A stretch of DNA of 64,000 nt from Rotaria macrura (taxonomy: Eukaryota; Rotifera; Eurotatoria; Philodinida; Philodinidae): positions 62,001 through 126,000 of the forward strand of contig OENT01000187.1 in assembly GCA_900239685.1 (NCBI GenBank). Reading direction: 5' to 3'. The position numbers and the translations under genes are program-made. The notes under the pieces are model-generated. The model was not told the origin of the DNA. It saw only the letters and a list, made by a program, of their open reading frames with translations, and did not search any database. Numbering within the stretch: the stretch's first letter is position 1; every line of letters starts with the position of its first letter. Of the stretch, positions 32,143 to 44,745 are shown in pieces.

Positions 32143-35100
32143 GTCTGTTGTTTCCGTTGATTTCTACCGATTTTCTGATTCTCATATTGTTTGTTTGTTT
32201 TGCAAACAATCAGATAGACATAATTGCAAAGTATCGTATCTATTTTTTCCTTTTGTGCATTGCGAATAGTATGATTGAAAAACGTTTTGTTTTTGTGCGA
32301 ATTGTTTTGTTTAGAAGTGTTTTCAGTTCTTTTGTTTTTTCTCAACATGAAAGAAAATTTTGAATGAACAATATCATAGCTGAATTTTTAATCTTTTCGA
32401 ATTTATGAATACTTTATACAATGCTATAAGATTTCTATATAATATTGTCGTAGATCTTTTTACAGTTGATATTTTTTGAAAGTGAAAAAATTTGAACTTC
32501 ACGAATATCTATTTATTGCATCTCTATAACAATCTGTCCTAAGTTGGTTGAAAATTTTCGACAAAAAGTAAAAACAAACGATTGATAGTATTCGAGAGTG
32601 TCATGTTTATATCACGAGAAGCTTCTTTCCAATCACATATTGTGTTAAATCAACCATGTAATCGATTCACTCGAGAACATCAGTTCCTTTCTTCTATATT
32701 GATTAAGAGAATATTTAGCCGTTGCCAATGGTAGCTTTGACAGTTTTAATGCTAAAAAAATATTGTTCGGTCAGTTACAATTTCTATTGATTGTTTCTCA
32801 ATGACATTCGGTGTCGAAACTTTGTCTTTTCAATGAATTTTTCGTAGATTGTATGAAAACAAGTGAATTTTCAACAAAAAGAAGTAATGCTGCATACAGA
32901 TTATATGCAATCAGACTTAAAATTTGTCTTGATCAATGATCTATTTGATTTTTAAAACCTACTATATGCTTTTATTAATTTCATATATAAGTGTTATTGT
33001 GAATTTCACGATTTTTCATCGAAAAATAAACGTCAGAATAGTGTAATTATTGTTGAAGCTAGTTGCATTTAACTTTACACAGAATCAGCTAAGATAAAAT
33101 GGATTGATCTCGATAATCATTTACGGTGAAAACTAGAATCAAAACTTTTCTATTGCTATTGAGTTAACTCGCAAGCACATATGTTGCGTTGAAATTAATA
33201 TGGGAAGTGCTCAGGTTATAGATAAGTTGAAGAAAACACCGGTATGAATTAAGTCTTTGAGAAGACTTTAGTTATTTTTTTTGTGCAATTTGAATACAAC
33301 TAGCGAACAAATTTTCAAGTGTCAGCCATCGATGCTACTACAGTATCCATATCAGAATAGCGAGTATTCCTATTTGAATATTGACAGTTCTCGGTCAACT
33401 GTCATATTTGAAATACAGTACTATGCATAAATCTTTACTTTCGAATGATAGCATTATCTAGGAATATATCTCTACAAGTTTCTGTAGAAAATTTTCGAGA
33501 ACTTTCAAGAAGAGGAGGAAATGCCTATTTATACATATTTATTTTTCATCAATTATCGTAAGTACGTTTGGGTTGGGATAAAATAACCGGAGAATAGAGT
33601 TCTACTTCTCTGATAGTGAAATAATGATCTGTTCTACATTACTGGATCAGCAATCATCGATTTCCTGAAAATGTTGCTGGTTGACTGAGTATCCTCATCC
33701 GAATTGTTGACTTGAATGATATCAAGACGAAAGAATACGACGTAATTGAGGGTAAAAACATTGTCGTAGCCGACTGCTTGACATTACTAATGACGATGAA
33801 ACGTCAATCAACCTATGAACACAAGGAACGAGAGAGAGAGAGGGGGATAGAGAAAGATAACAATGAAAGATCGCACTCGCAAAGTTTTTCTCAATCGAGA
33901 TTGACCCGTGTCCTAATGGAAGGCATAGCCGCAGCTCGAATGAATGGGTAAGATAGGTACTTTGCTCCATGCACAACTGATTGTGACATAGAAGCACAAA
34001 GACGTTCAAGTGTCATTAGCAATTCAACATACGAACGAGAATCACAGCTTAGCTATTTTCATTAACATAGGTTGCTAGCAATTACTCAGAAACATCATTT
34101 GTCTAGAGAAATGTTTTTGTATCTTACTGTATACGCATTCTAACTAGGAATGACTATCTAGTGATCAATCTTTCACAACGAATATGAATATAAAAAACAA
34201 ATTTCCTACTTCACTTAGTCACGATGAATGTATTCGATGCATTGATACGAGGGATCGAATCAAAAATTTTACAATTGAACCAGCTAACAGTCTATGGTTT
34301 GTTAAGTTGTTTATAACGTGTTTTATACTAGTTCATTTTATTGGCGATTATTTTTCCTGATCAAGACATCTCTCGATTGTGCGAGTTAAATTACAGAGAG
34401 AAATTCGAGTACTGAAGAGACTGAATATGAAGGTAGAAATTTTAACTTGATACGATTGGCTTAGCTACCATCGATAGACTAGAAGAGTGACAACGACGAT
34501 GATTCCAGGCATGTTATAATCTTAACTCGAATGTCAACAATGTTTCTATATTACTTTTCCACTACTGCCTAAGTGAAGTGTGCCAATGTTTCGCCGAAAA
34601 ATGGTTTTTTCCACTCTTCTGTTTCTTCGTTCTTTTGCATTTTCTACTTATAAAATGACACTGTTGTCTAAAAAATTTTGGCACATTTGAAAGACAACGC
34701 TTGCTATTTAGGTATGCGATTTTTTTTCATACAAATTTAAGTCAAGATATAGACAAGTCATATGGAATTCACTGTTAATTGATAATGATTCGTTTTCAAT
34801 TATCGGTTTTAATAAGAAATTTACTAATTAGCAACTGTTACAAGCTTATAGTTTGGTATAACATTTTAAAAATTACAACGAGCAAAGTTTCTGCGATTCG
34901 TGTCGTTCATTCTAAATAAACTGTTGTTGTAGATTGATTAATTAATATGATTTAATCTTTGATTACTATCCTCAATCAATGTCAATCTTATGAACCACGT
35001 TCAATCCTTCTCGAATTCTATAGCAAAAATGAAGAATATTATGTACATAGAATAGACTACGTCCTGTTCACGATTTACTTGTTAAAAGAACGTTGAAATA

Positions 35101-36222
35101 TAATTTCGAATCTTCGATTACAATGCAGTTCGTGTAGAGAAAACGTTGAAGTTATTTTTTGGTGGTTATCAAAGCTGTAATTTAACAATTGAGAAGATCA
35201 TTGAAATCAATTTTGCGAGTTGGGAAAATATTTTTCAATCATCTTAATGACTGAGCAGACAAACAAAACACTGCAATACTTTTTTAAACGTGAACCATAT
35301 CAACATATAGTTAAGTATTACTACAGAACACTAGGAAAAGAAACGGACTCGAAAAATAAATTCGATAAATGACTCATTAGTCTAGAAAAATCTCATGTGA
35401 CATACTCATGAAGCCTCTGAATTTGTGCGCAAACAAATTCAATATTCTTCAAGTGTTTTATTTTTATAGTTCTACAATTTTATGAAAGCTATCATGAAAC
35501 AATCTTTTCCGGTTTGTTATTCTACCACTTATTTTATGAATAATACACTGTAATGAAATATAATTCCTTCAATACTTCATGTCAAATTTTTAAACGAACA
35601 TTATTAGTACTAATTCTTATGGTTTCAGAGGCCTTTGCAAATCCTTCAGTAAGAGATACGTAAGCAGAGTCTTAAAACACTATTAGAGTGCACATCACAC
35701 TTCTTGCAGTAATCCTCAATTAATACCATCGGACAGTATACTTTAGTTACTAGTTGTGAACTGTAGTACGAACATCCAATAGTTTACATAGTTCGTAAAT
35801 CATTCAACGTTGATATTTGATGATCATGTTGTCAATAGAATTGCATAAGTACCATTTGAAAAGGAACAGTTTAGTTTTCAGTTTCTTACTGTTCATTTGA
35901 AAATTTGAGAAATCACCCTTTTCAAACTACCTATCTCTCCATCATTTCAGACTCTCAAACAGATAGAAAACGGCGAAGTAAAGATTGAACGTGAATGACC
36001 TGACAAGAGACGATTGTATGAAATTAATATGAAAGCAAGATCAATAACATACTTAGTTGATTCATTACTTTCATGTGAATTCTTATTCAAGTTTGCATAG
36101 AGACGCATAATCCCAGTATACTCTTATCAACATTTGTTCAGCGCCGTAAAATTTAGGAATACGTGAACATCATAGCTTGTAATGTACTGCCTCAATGTAA
36201 GATCCATTGTGAGATATTATAA
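32143..36222. other. gene-poor intergenic region
   Basis: About 4.1 kb with no supported gene. It includes a GA microsatellite (33831-33846) and a possible very short retrotransposon relic (33706-33795), described separately. Confidence 0.5.
33706..33795 (+). pseudogene. possible Ty3/gypsy-like polyprotein fragment
   Basis: The frame reads KEYDVIEGKNIVVADCLT. Ty3/gypsy polyproteins carry at the end of the reverse-transcriptase/RNase H region a segment like EYD...GK-N-x-VAD-(A/C)-LS. The match is about a dozen residues and no other retroelement domain is visible around it, so this may be chance. No long terminal repeats were seen. Confidence 0.2.
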
Positions 36223-36480
36223 GGTGCACCTTATTCAAAGTTACACTACTTCGCTTTGCTTATCGAAAAAATGATTACTACATGTAATTTTTCATTCTGA
36301 GTTCGAATCTGGTCTTATTTTTCGCATGATTGCTTGCCTTCATGGTCGAAACTCGATTTTTTTCTTTAGATGTAAAAATTGATGAGAAATAAAGAGCTGA
36401 TTCCTTATGTATTAACGATTAGGTCCTGTTTCGTCGAATTTTTTCTAACGTGTATTCTTGTTTCTTCGAAAAGTGAAACT

Positions 36481-36515
36481 TAATCAAGAGAGAGAGAGAG
36501 AGACAGAGAGAGAAC
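36481..36515. repeat. GA microsatellite
   Basis: A run of GA dinucleotides, interrupted once by CA, inside the MULE relic. Confidence 0.8.
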
Positions 36516-36537
36516 ATATCCTGCTTAATTAGATTGG

Positions 36538-36864
36538 TTAAGTCATACTAACGCAAGGTGAAGTTGCATATAATGATATTAGTTCTTCTCTGTAAATTCT
36601 TTTCACTGGTTGAGGCGAATCTACAATGCGCCGTTTTAAGTTTTGTTTAAATTCTTCAACTTTTCCTTTATTTTGATCAGCTTCACGATTGTGTTGTCTT
36701 TTGTTGCTTGGTGGGGTTCCTACATATTGTATTGCCCGTCCAGGACAAGAACGGTCTTCACATCTCCAATAAATAGTCTTATTACCAATTTTCTCTTGTG
36801 TATAATGAAATTTATCCAGTATTCAATTTTGTTCGTTACGTTTAGTTGAATCAATAGATAACAT
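36538..36864 (-). pseudogene. FLYWCH zinc-finger N-terminal fragment of a MULE-type transposase
   Basis: On the minus strand the frame reads MLSIDSTKRNEQN, an in-frame TGA (36825-36823), then KFHYTQEKIGNKTIYWRC EDRSCPGRAI and a downstream His (QHNREA). This YWRC...C...H arrangement is the FLYWCH zinc-finger pattern. It continues through KVEEFKQNLKRRIVDSPQPV and IYREELISLYATSP to a TAA at 36538-36540. The domain is common at the N-terminus of MULE transposases and derived genes, including in bdelloids. The internal stop and the missing catalytic part mark it as dead. Confidence 0.75.
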
Positions 36865-37830
36865 GGTTTTGTTTTCCGATAAATAACAATCGCATATGAA
36901 AAGAGTTCCTTTTTTTGAGCACATTTATAGAAACGTCTCAACGTAAACACAACTACGATAGTTAAGCTACTTTTAATCAGTTTAGTTAGAACATAATTGT
37001 TTAAGACAATCAAAACGATTCAGCTGGTCGTTTTGATTCTGCTTTTTTTCATTGCAATTTAATTTTTCGACGAAACAGGAACAGTCGAAATATTATTTTC
37101 GACGAAACGGGAACACTAAGAAAAAAGCTCTAATAAATTTTTCGACGAAACAGGAATGCACCGTATTAACGATGCATTTTTCAGTCTTTTTACATGATTT
37201 TCGGATTCCTCGTGTGAAATTAGTTCTGGAAAAGTTATTTAAATAACTTTTCCAGAACTAATTTCACACGAGGAATCCGAAAATCATGTAAAAAGACTGA
37301 AAAATGCATCGTTAATACATAAGCAATCAGCTCTTTATTTTTCATCAATTTTTACATCTAAAGAAAAAAATCGAGTTTCGACCATGAAGGCAAGCAATCA
37401 TGCGAAAAATAAGACCAGATTCGAACTCAGAATGAAAAATTACATGTAGAAATCATTTTTTCGATAAGCAAAGCGAAGTAGTGTAACTTTGAATAAGGTA
37501 CACCGTACGTTGTTAAGCAAAGTTTTGTCCTTGATACTTTCAGGTGACGTAGTATTAAAAATACATGTTTTTTTCTCTGTTTTACTTATGAATATTTTCA
37601 TGTTAACCATAGAGCGTATGAATTGCATTTATTTTCTGTGCCTACCGGTCGGTTTGTTTTATGCGCAATATGTAATTTTCACTCAAAATATTTTAAACTT
37701 AGCTGAATAAATCGTCATGGAATAAAATCAATATTCTATGTTTCTCGATAAATAGTAACGATACAAATAAGAAAAGGATATCATTTGCAAATGGTTGTAG
37801 TCTTTAAGAACACAGAGAAACAACCGATAT

Positions 37831-38194
37831 CCAAATAGGCAAACATTTGGAAAAACTTATTTAAATATTCAATCGAGAACGGTATTGATGACTGAGTAAG
37901 GCTCATTTAGAAAAATCGAGGAACGCGTTTTTCCGCCGAATTTTTATTTTTTGAGCATGAAAACTGTTTAAAACTCTAATTATGAGCGTCTAAACGCATT
38001 GGTTTTTAAGCTCTCGAATAATTATTCGTTTTAAGGCTCATAATTAGAGTTTAAATCTGTTATTACGCTCAGAAGGTGAAAATTCGGTGTAAAAATCGCG
38101 TTCCTTGCGTTTTGTTAATGATCGTTAGTCACTCACAACCGCCGTTTCCGATTGAATATTAAAATGCGTTTTTCCAAAGTTTTTATCTGTTTGG
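37831..38194. mobile_element. second fold-back element (imperfect palindrome)
   Basis: CCAAATAGG...TTTGGAAAAAC at the left pairs with GTTTTTCCAAA...CTGTTTGG at the right. Along the arms ATATTCAATCG, GGAACGCG, CCGAATTTT and GAGCATAATTAGAGTTT-type blocks recur inverted in order. The centre is CGAATAATTATTCG at 38015-38028. The arms are more diverged than in the neighbouring palindrome and differ by about 20 nt near the centre. It has no ORF, and I see no clear target duplication. Confidence 0.75.
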
Positions 38195-38422
38195 TTAGTT
38201 AAATCCATGGCTTCAGTTGTAGTCATTAAATAAAGACACCGATAGACAGTATATGACATATCATTGAGACACGTGAATTGTATTTCAGTTAGAGAAAATC
38301 TATCTGCCCAATAAACAGCCGATGAGTATGCTACTATTTAGGAGCTCTGATTTCTATCGCATAGATATAAAGCGTCTAATTAATTTGATATTTATTCAAT
38401 TCTTTCAACTTGAAGAAAAACG

Positions 38423-41400
38423 ATGGTACAAAACGATGATTTGATCAAATATGCCATGAGCATCCATGATGGCAAAAATTTTGACTTTTGTCTAATTGAT
38501 TTTTCTCTTGTTGAATCAAACACACCATTAGCAGTTCGATTCAAGTGCAGGTAGTATTGGTATTGCAACAGAAGAGCTATGATACATACTTCAACATACG
38601 TTGCTTGATCGATTTAGGGAATTTCGTGATCTTTTAATTCGAAGATTTTCCAGTGACTCATCAGCATATGATAATAACCGACGTCATTGTCAGTAATTAT
38701 AGTTAGTTTCTTAATTGATTGTCTGTTTCAATATGATTCTTGACTAGGCTTTACATGGACAATTGAATTGATCTGGAGTACGATTATAGATGATGTTATT
38801 CTGTTCAATGAGAATTACAAATCCGTCGCAGTATGTTTTCACATAATTTTTACTATCGGTCGTACTCGTGCTTGTATAGGGAGTACATACTTTAATGTTT
38901 GTATGTTTCGACAACTATATGTTACCATATCAACAAAATCTATTGACTAGTCGCTATACTAATAGCATCTTCGTTGAATCTCATGATACTGATTCCAATA
39001 ACAATTATGATAAGATATTTAGCTATCTTCATAATCATCGACATGTTGAGAATATACCACCGAAACCAGTAAGTATGAAAAAGTGTCCTTGCTACAGATC
39101 GATAACGTTTTTTTTTAAACATAGAAGAAACTAGATTATTCTTATCCATTGTGTCTTCATGCCAACAGCACTAGTAGTGGACTTGTTTTTAACTACTTTT
39201 ATTCCTATCTCAATCGACAAGTTGGTTCAAGTAATATTGCACAAAACCTTTTACGAAAACACTTATTTCGATGGATTCGCATCAAAGATAGCATGCTTCT
39301 ATTTATTACTTAAAATTAGTGTCCAAAATATGGAGTTTAGCTTCTAGTGAATCGATCATGCTTAAAATTTATTTAGGATATAGATTAGATATACATACAA
39401 ACTATCAAAGCTTTAGTACTTAAGTAAATTCAATGTTTCAGGAGAATGCTCGAAAATTAGTGGATTTGGCAAAAACGAATTCTATCGTCGGGAAGGAATC
39501 TACAGAAAGTGAGTGCTTATGATTCAGTACAATAGAAAGATAAGGAAATAGAAATGAAAAATTAATCAGAAAGTTAACGTGCTACATGAATATTCATGAA
39601 AACAAAATTCACATTATATTTGAAAATTTTTTTGAAGCGGTCAGACGAACGAATTAGTTTTAAGAGACGCATTCGATCTATATATCCTAAATGATTGAAC
39701 TAGATGAGAATGTTTTTCATGAAAGAATGCAGAGAATCTTTGTATCCGAACATTAGTAAGTAATTAATCTCGTTAACGCAAGCATTAGTTCGTAGAAAAT
39801 AATCGAACATGTCTTTACTTGACACAAGCTAGCTAGGAGAACAGTTCTAATCAACATCATAATAATATTTTCTTAAATCAAATTCATGCATTTGCGATGT
39901 CGCCGATCTCATTCATATTCTTTTTCTGACACAGTTACTAAACAAAAATAATCAGATTCCATATGAACGACGTAATCAATCGGTTTTCAATACTTCGCTA
40001 AACGATATTTATGAATCGAGCGATCTAAACTAGTCAATGATCATCTAAGACGTTTATCAGACCCATTGTTCATCGTAGACGTTCTTTTATATGCGAAGCG
40101 TTATGCATTTTTGTATCTAGAAAATAATCATCATGTTCTCTGATATTATTTTTTCTCTGCCTAGCAAACAATATCTTTCTCAAATTCATTTTCAACAAAA
40201 TTATAAATCCAGATGCTTTTCCCGAAAACATACGCGTTGTGTTTGAAGCGTGGATTGAAAGCATCTATCAAGAAAAATATCCTTCAACAATGCCAGAGGA
40301 ATCACTTTTGCCATTGCAATCAAACACACTTTTATTTCGGCTTGATAAGACGAAATTCAGTACTTTGGACGACGCGCAAACATCAGCCACTTACATTGTA
40401 AATGGCGTAGGTGATTTTGGTCAAAATGTTGAAAAAATTTACATTTGGCAGGAGAATTTTAATCTAGAAGCTCTGGTTTCTATCGAGCTTCAAGATGATG
40501 TACGCCAATGGAATGAAAAATATATACCTACTTCAATTGACTATAGGTATATATCTTTGGTTAATTAGGTATGAAATGAATATGATTTCTACGTAGTATG
40601 AATGAACGACCATTAGCTACGTTTCAAGATAAAAGTTCTTTGAAAGATGATTATCCACGAAAATGTCATTTCTTTGCCATGGAAGATATACCAGTTACTG
40701 TTGAACAGTACACAGGTACGTTATGCTAAGTTAAAGAATATCTAAATTCTTTTGTTTCATTTAAAGAAGTAAATACAATGAAGAAAACCACTAAAGATTG
40801 TTACGACATGTACAGAGAATATCTTAGTAACATTAATCTGGATGAAGACAAAAAAGATATTGAACTTCGATTAGTACCAGTCTATTATTTAGTGGCACCT
40901 GCCTCGTGCAATTTTGGTGCACCCGATATTACCAATACAGTTCTTGAGAATGAGACAAATCATCTTCAAGGAACAATTATCGATACACATAATTCAAATA
41001 GTATACGTTTGGCGACAATGCACGGGTGTGTATCCATCAATTGTATGCCTTTCTCCTTTTTTTAAATTCATCATGAATGAATTTTACTAGAGAAGTACTA
41101 CGATCAAGGCCGATGCTTCGTTACAATCGCTATCTTCGTCGTACATTTTACTACATTGATGATATTGTCGAAAATAAGAAAATTATTAGAGTAGGACAAG
41201 AATCAATTGTGTTTCGTATTAAAATTTATTTTTCCACTATCTAGTATTTATTTTGTGCTGAATATCCTTACATCTTATCTATACTTGGTCAACTGGAGAA
41301 AAATCATCTTATAAGTAGTGCACAAAAGCGAGATGAATACTTACGTTTCTGCAATATGCTCAATCGAATTCTTGTCATTGAAAATTTATCAGATTCAATT

Positions 41401-43270
41401 AAATTAATCCAAATTGATGACGAACACATACAAGAGGCTATAGATGTGGATCAAGATAAACGATCTAGTTGTTGCGATGGTATGTATATTTAATAGGCTA
41501 CCTGATATGAAATGCGAAACGAATATCGGTTTTGATTGATTCAGATGTAGATAATCTTTCTCTGTCGAATCTGATTAAAGAAGATATCGACAGATGGTAC
41601 AACCGATCGGATCTGCACGATGCTGAACTTTCTGTGAGATATACAATTTAAGTCGTTGAAAACGATCCATGTTCTTTTATTATTCAGATTACATCAACGA
41701 TCTTTTCGGCTCAAATGGACGTTCGTGTAGTATTCTTCTTCTTCAAGAAAACGAATAATGATCCATTGATTGTAGAACTAATCAAGTTTGACTAAAAACC
41801 AATTAGTAAATTTTGATCGTGCTCATTTAATTCTTAGAAATCTCAAAGATCAACTAGAAAGTCATGGCTATTATATTGAATACATCGATGAAAATCCCAA
41901 TTCCATCCAAGACTTAGAACAGGTCATCTTTATTTTCACCAGCCGAATGGATGATGATGATGGCAATCGTCAAATGATGCGAGCCATAGAGTGCAAGATC
42001 CATAAAGTAAAACATAGATATTTTTTATAGACCGTTTTGAATCAATATTTTACCAGCGTGGTGTACTACGTGATGTCTTTATTTTCATCAACGATGCTAT
42101 TCAATATTTCTCTTGTAATCTCATTAAATCTGTTCCTTATCTAAACTTTGATTTACGTGTACGCTCTGCTAAACTAGCACACGATGAAGTTCAAGACGTC
42201 ATTTATTATCTTAATAGTAAGATTCAAATGTGATTGATCCCTATATCTATACAAGCTACTCAACATTTGACAGATATAAATGTCCTCTCGAAGACGTACA
42301 CGGATATGTTCGACAATACTGATTCGTCTACTCAACAGACACTCAAAGTAAGTTTTTCTATGTGGAAAAGATGATAAGTGGTTGGCTCATATTTATTTGA
42401 AGCAATGCACAAGTGTTGGAGCAGGATGTGCTGCAGCGTTTTATTTCAATTATGCAAAAATTCTGACATCTCTAACTAGTAAAACGAAGTCATTAGGATA
42501 GATTTGAATCGATTCTCTCATCTATTTAATATTTAGCTCATCATCAACGAGTGGCATTAATTCATCAACAATTGATCAAAGAGAATCTTCTCGACACTGA
42601 ACGAAATAGAACGATATTCATCGATAAATGGGTGTTTGTTATTCCATGGACAATAGAAGATTCGTCTGACCTTATTTCCTATGGTCTTAAATTAACTGAA
42701 AGTGAACAAAATTCAATCGGGTTAAAGCTAACCCGTTGGGAATCATCGTAAGTTCAAGTTCATTCTACTCTTCGTCAAATAAAGCAATCATTTTTGTAGA
42801 GATATCAATTTCCGTCAACCAGATCTATCTATGACCGTTGGTGGTGTCTTTCAACGATCGTACAGTCCCATAGCTATCTACAAACTCACCAATCTGATTC
42901 AGGAGAAGGTAATTGATAAAAGTCAAGAGAGAAAGTGCTTCATTAAACATTGACTACATTGCTTTTGTTCATTCAGACTATCTACTTTCCCATGGAAATA
43001 CCCGGGGCTTTAAGTGGCTTACAAAATCAGTATCAAAATATCCTTTCTCATTTCAATTTTGGTAAATTCGATCCCCTGGAACAAGCCATGATTTTTCAAA
43101 AGAAAGTTGAAGAATATAAAGCAGTTGAACAAGGCGCTAAATGGCACGATTCTATTATTTTGGTGCCGCTTCATCAACCTTCAACAAGGTCCGAATCAGA
43201 CCCAATCAAATCATTCGAACAAGCTGAACTTCTGTTGAGAACACTATGGAAACATTTATTTTCGTCTTAA
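38423..43270 (+). CDS. large uncharacterised protein, 20 exons
   Basis: Exons: 38423-38550, 38618-38688, 38748-38830, 38880-39068, 39125-39220, 39442-39508, 40213-40546, 40597-40715, 40767-41025, 41091-41190, 41245-41479, 41545-41633, 41688-41724, 41807-42006, 42057-42216, 42256-42347, 42403-42478, 42537-42747, 42800-42908, 42977-43270; 982 residues, phases consistent. No domain is recognised: no signal peptide, membrane helix, zinc finger or nucleotide-binding loop is evident. Landmarks: VVFEAWIESIYQEKYPSTM, VYYLVAPASCNFGAPDITN, RRTFYYIDDIVENKK, KWVFVIPWTIEDSSDLISYG, TVGGVFQRSYSPIAIYKL, YFPMEIPGALSGLQ. Three junctions are weaker: GTTGGT after 39220, GTGTAG after 41724 and the 704-bp intron before 40213. 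If exon 5 instead runs to TAA at 39311-39313, there are two genes, the first of 219 residues. The length and number of open exons argue for a real gene. Confidence 0.7.
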
Positions 43271-44745
43271 TCGAATTAAGATACATTTCGAACCGACGAA
43301 ATTTTCATTTTCAAATGTCCCAACTCATCGTGAAGAGGGAACCAAAATGTGATTCACTTTTCATTGCCGTCGCTTTGTATTTCTTGTAGATATTGTTCAA
43401 GATGCTTTTCTTTTCTAATTCATCACATGTCTTTCTTCGGAACAAGATCCACGATGTGGGGGATTATGGGGCTAGCCCCGCCTCTCTCCCCTGCCATTTT
43501 TCAGCCTGTCTGCCAAAATATTTTAGCCCCTACCACTCCCAAAAACAATCGAGAGCCTTGCGTCGAAATATAAACATTTGAAGAAACTTAAGAAAACCTG
43601 GCTTATTTCTATCTATTTTTAAATGCATCACGAATATTGTCACAACGAAAGAAACAACACTATTGACTATAAGGCTTGAGAAAAGAAATTTTAAATAATA
43701 TTGCTATTATTTATTTAAGTTTCATCTGTAATTGAGTTTCTAAAATTTCAGTATAGATAGTCACAAATCAAGAAGAAGTTTCTCTTGCTCAACAGAAAGT
43801 TATAAATCACAAACAAGTATTTTTCTGTCGAAGTTAATCAAAACTCAAGAGACACCGAACGAGATTGACTATGAATATAAATATTTAATTGAAATAAACA
43901 AAATCAATCTCAAAACATGTTGAACAGACAAGAAGATTTTTTCTCAATCGACTATTTCATGTGATGTCCATAGCTAGTCTTATTTCTAATCACAACCTAC
44001 TAGAAATACAAAACAGAGCACATCTTATATATTATCATCATGATTTCAGTGTATGATTGTGAGTTGAAATCTGGAACAACGTTCTGTATTAATGAATAAG
44101 TAAGCTGCTTCCTATGTTGTAACAATTTCTTTTTTTCTCCCTAAAATACTATTTCATAACGTTGATAGATCTTCGGTTGCTCATCAATATGCAGAAAACA
44201 ATAATCATGAAATAGTTTATTGAATACTGATCACGCGATAAGGTATGACGGATAGATGCTCATCAATCTATTTGATAACTAACTTCCGTATTACTCGTTC
44301 TTGTTGTTCTACGCTTGAAACTTTGTCAACTATAATGAAAATAATACGTGAAAAAGAACATCGGAAAAATCAATCAAATGTTTTTTACCATATGTACGAA
44401 ATAATTGATGAAATCTGATATTCAATAAGAAGAAAATTTTCAAGAGAAAATAGAAAAACCTTTACACTCAAGAAGTTTAATCGGTCAACTCTATAATAGA
44501 GCGTAAATATCATAATGCACATTTTTGTCTCATTGGTATCTCTCTCCATCTGTTGACAACTCACAGAGAAATGTCGTCCAATCCTTCTTAAATTGAATCA
44601 CTTTCGATGATGGAGTAAGTGATGTGGCCCACCCCACAGCATAAAAAACATGGATAGTGACTTTTGACGAAGAATTCTCTAAACGTCTCTGCATTGACGT
44701 ATAAAGTTTTAATCTTTGATTTCCATCTATTCCAGAACGTAAATA
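43271..44745. other. intergenic region with possible transposon-end scrap
   Basis: About 1.5 kb between the uncharacterised gene and MON2. A GC-rich patch at 43460-43560 contains TGGGGCTAGCCCC and several CCCCT words like those at hAT ends, but no partner end was found. The rest shows no coding character. A TTCCAG acceptor at 44730-44735 precedes the MON2 start. Confidence 0.4.

Larger units (their letters stand above)
36420..37162 (-). mobile_element. Mutator-like (MULE) element relic with FLYWCH domain, 11-bp target duplication
   Basis: A 743-bp insertion in the left palindrome arm, flanked by GTATTAACGAT at 36409-36419 and 37163-37173. Terminal inverted repeats share CCTGTTTCGTCGAA (left about 36425; right in reverse complement about 37145-37158). 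Extra copies of TTCGACGAAACAGGAA lie near the right end at 37066 and, with one change, 37098. MULE transposases make 8-11 bp duplications and often carry FLYWCH fingers, which matches the content. The transposase catalytic domain is missing, so the copy is non-autonomous. Confidence 0.8.
36223..37504. repeat. near-perfect fold-back palindrome, 264-nt arms, split by a Mutator-like insertion
   Basis: The right arm is 37241-37504. The left arm is 37174-37240 plus 36223-36419, interrupted by the insertion at 36420-37162 and the second copy of its target duplication (37163-37173). Once these are ignored both arms are exactly 264 nt, with only a handful of mismatches. The centre is AAAGTTATTTAAATAACTTT at 37231-37250, with no spacer. 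It is non-coding and best read as a fold-back (long-TIR) element. The near identity of the arms argues that it is young or kept uniform by gene conversion. Confidence 0.88.

Noticed and set aside
36301..36320. GAGTTCGAATCTGG resembling a tRNA B box, repeated inverted in the right palindrome arm near 37420
   Set aside because: No A box at the right distance and no cloverleaf can be drawn; it is part of the fold-back arm. A tRNA-derived origin of the element cannot be excluded but is not supported.
41725..41806. Apparent frameshift and stop in the uncharacterised gene (TAA at 41793)
   Set aside because: An 82-bp GT-AG intron (GTGTAG...CAATTAG) removes the stop and restores phase; likewise 42007-42056 resolves the next apparent shift.
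43460..43560. GC-rich patch with TGGGGCTAGCCCC suggesting a hAT end
   Set aside because: No matching second terminus or target duplication found nearby.
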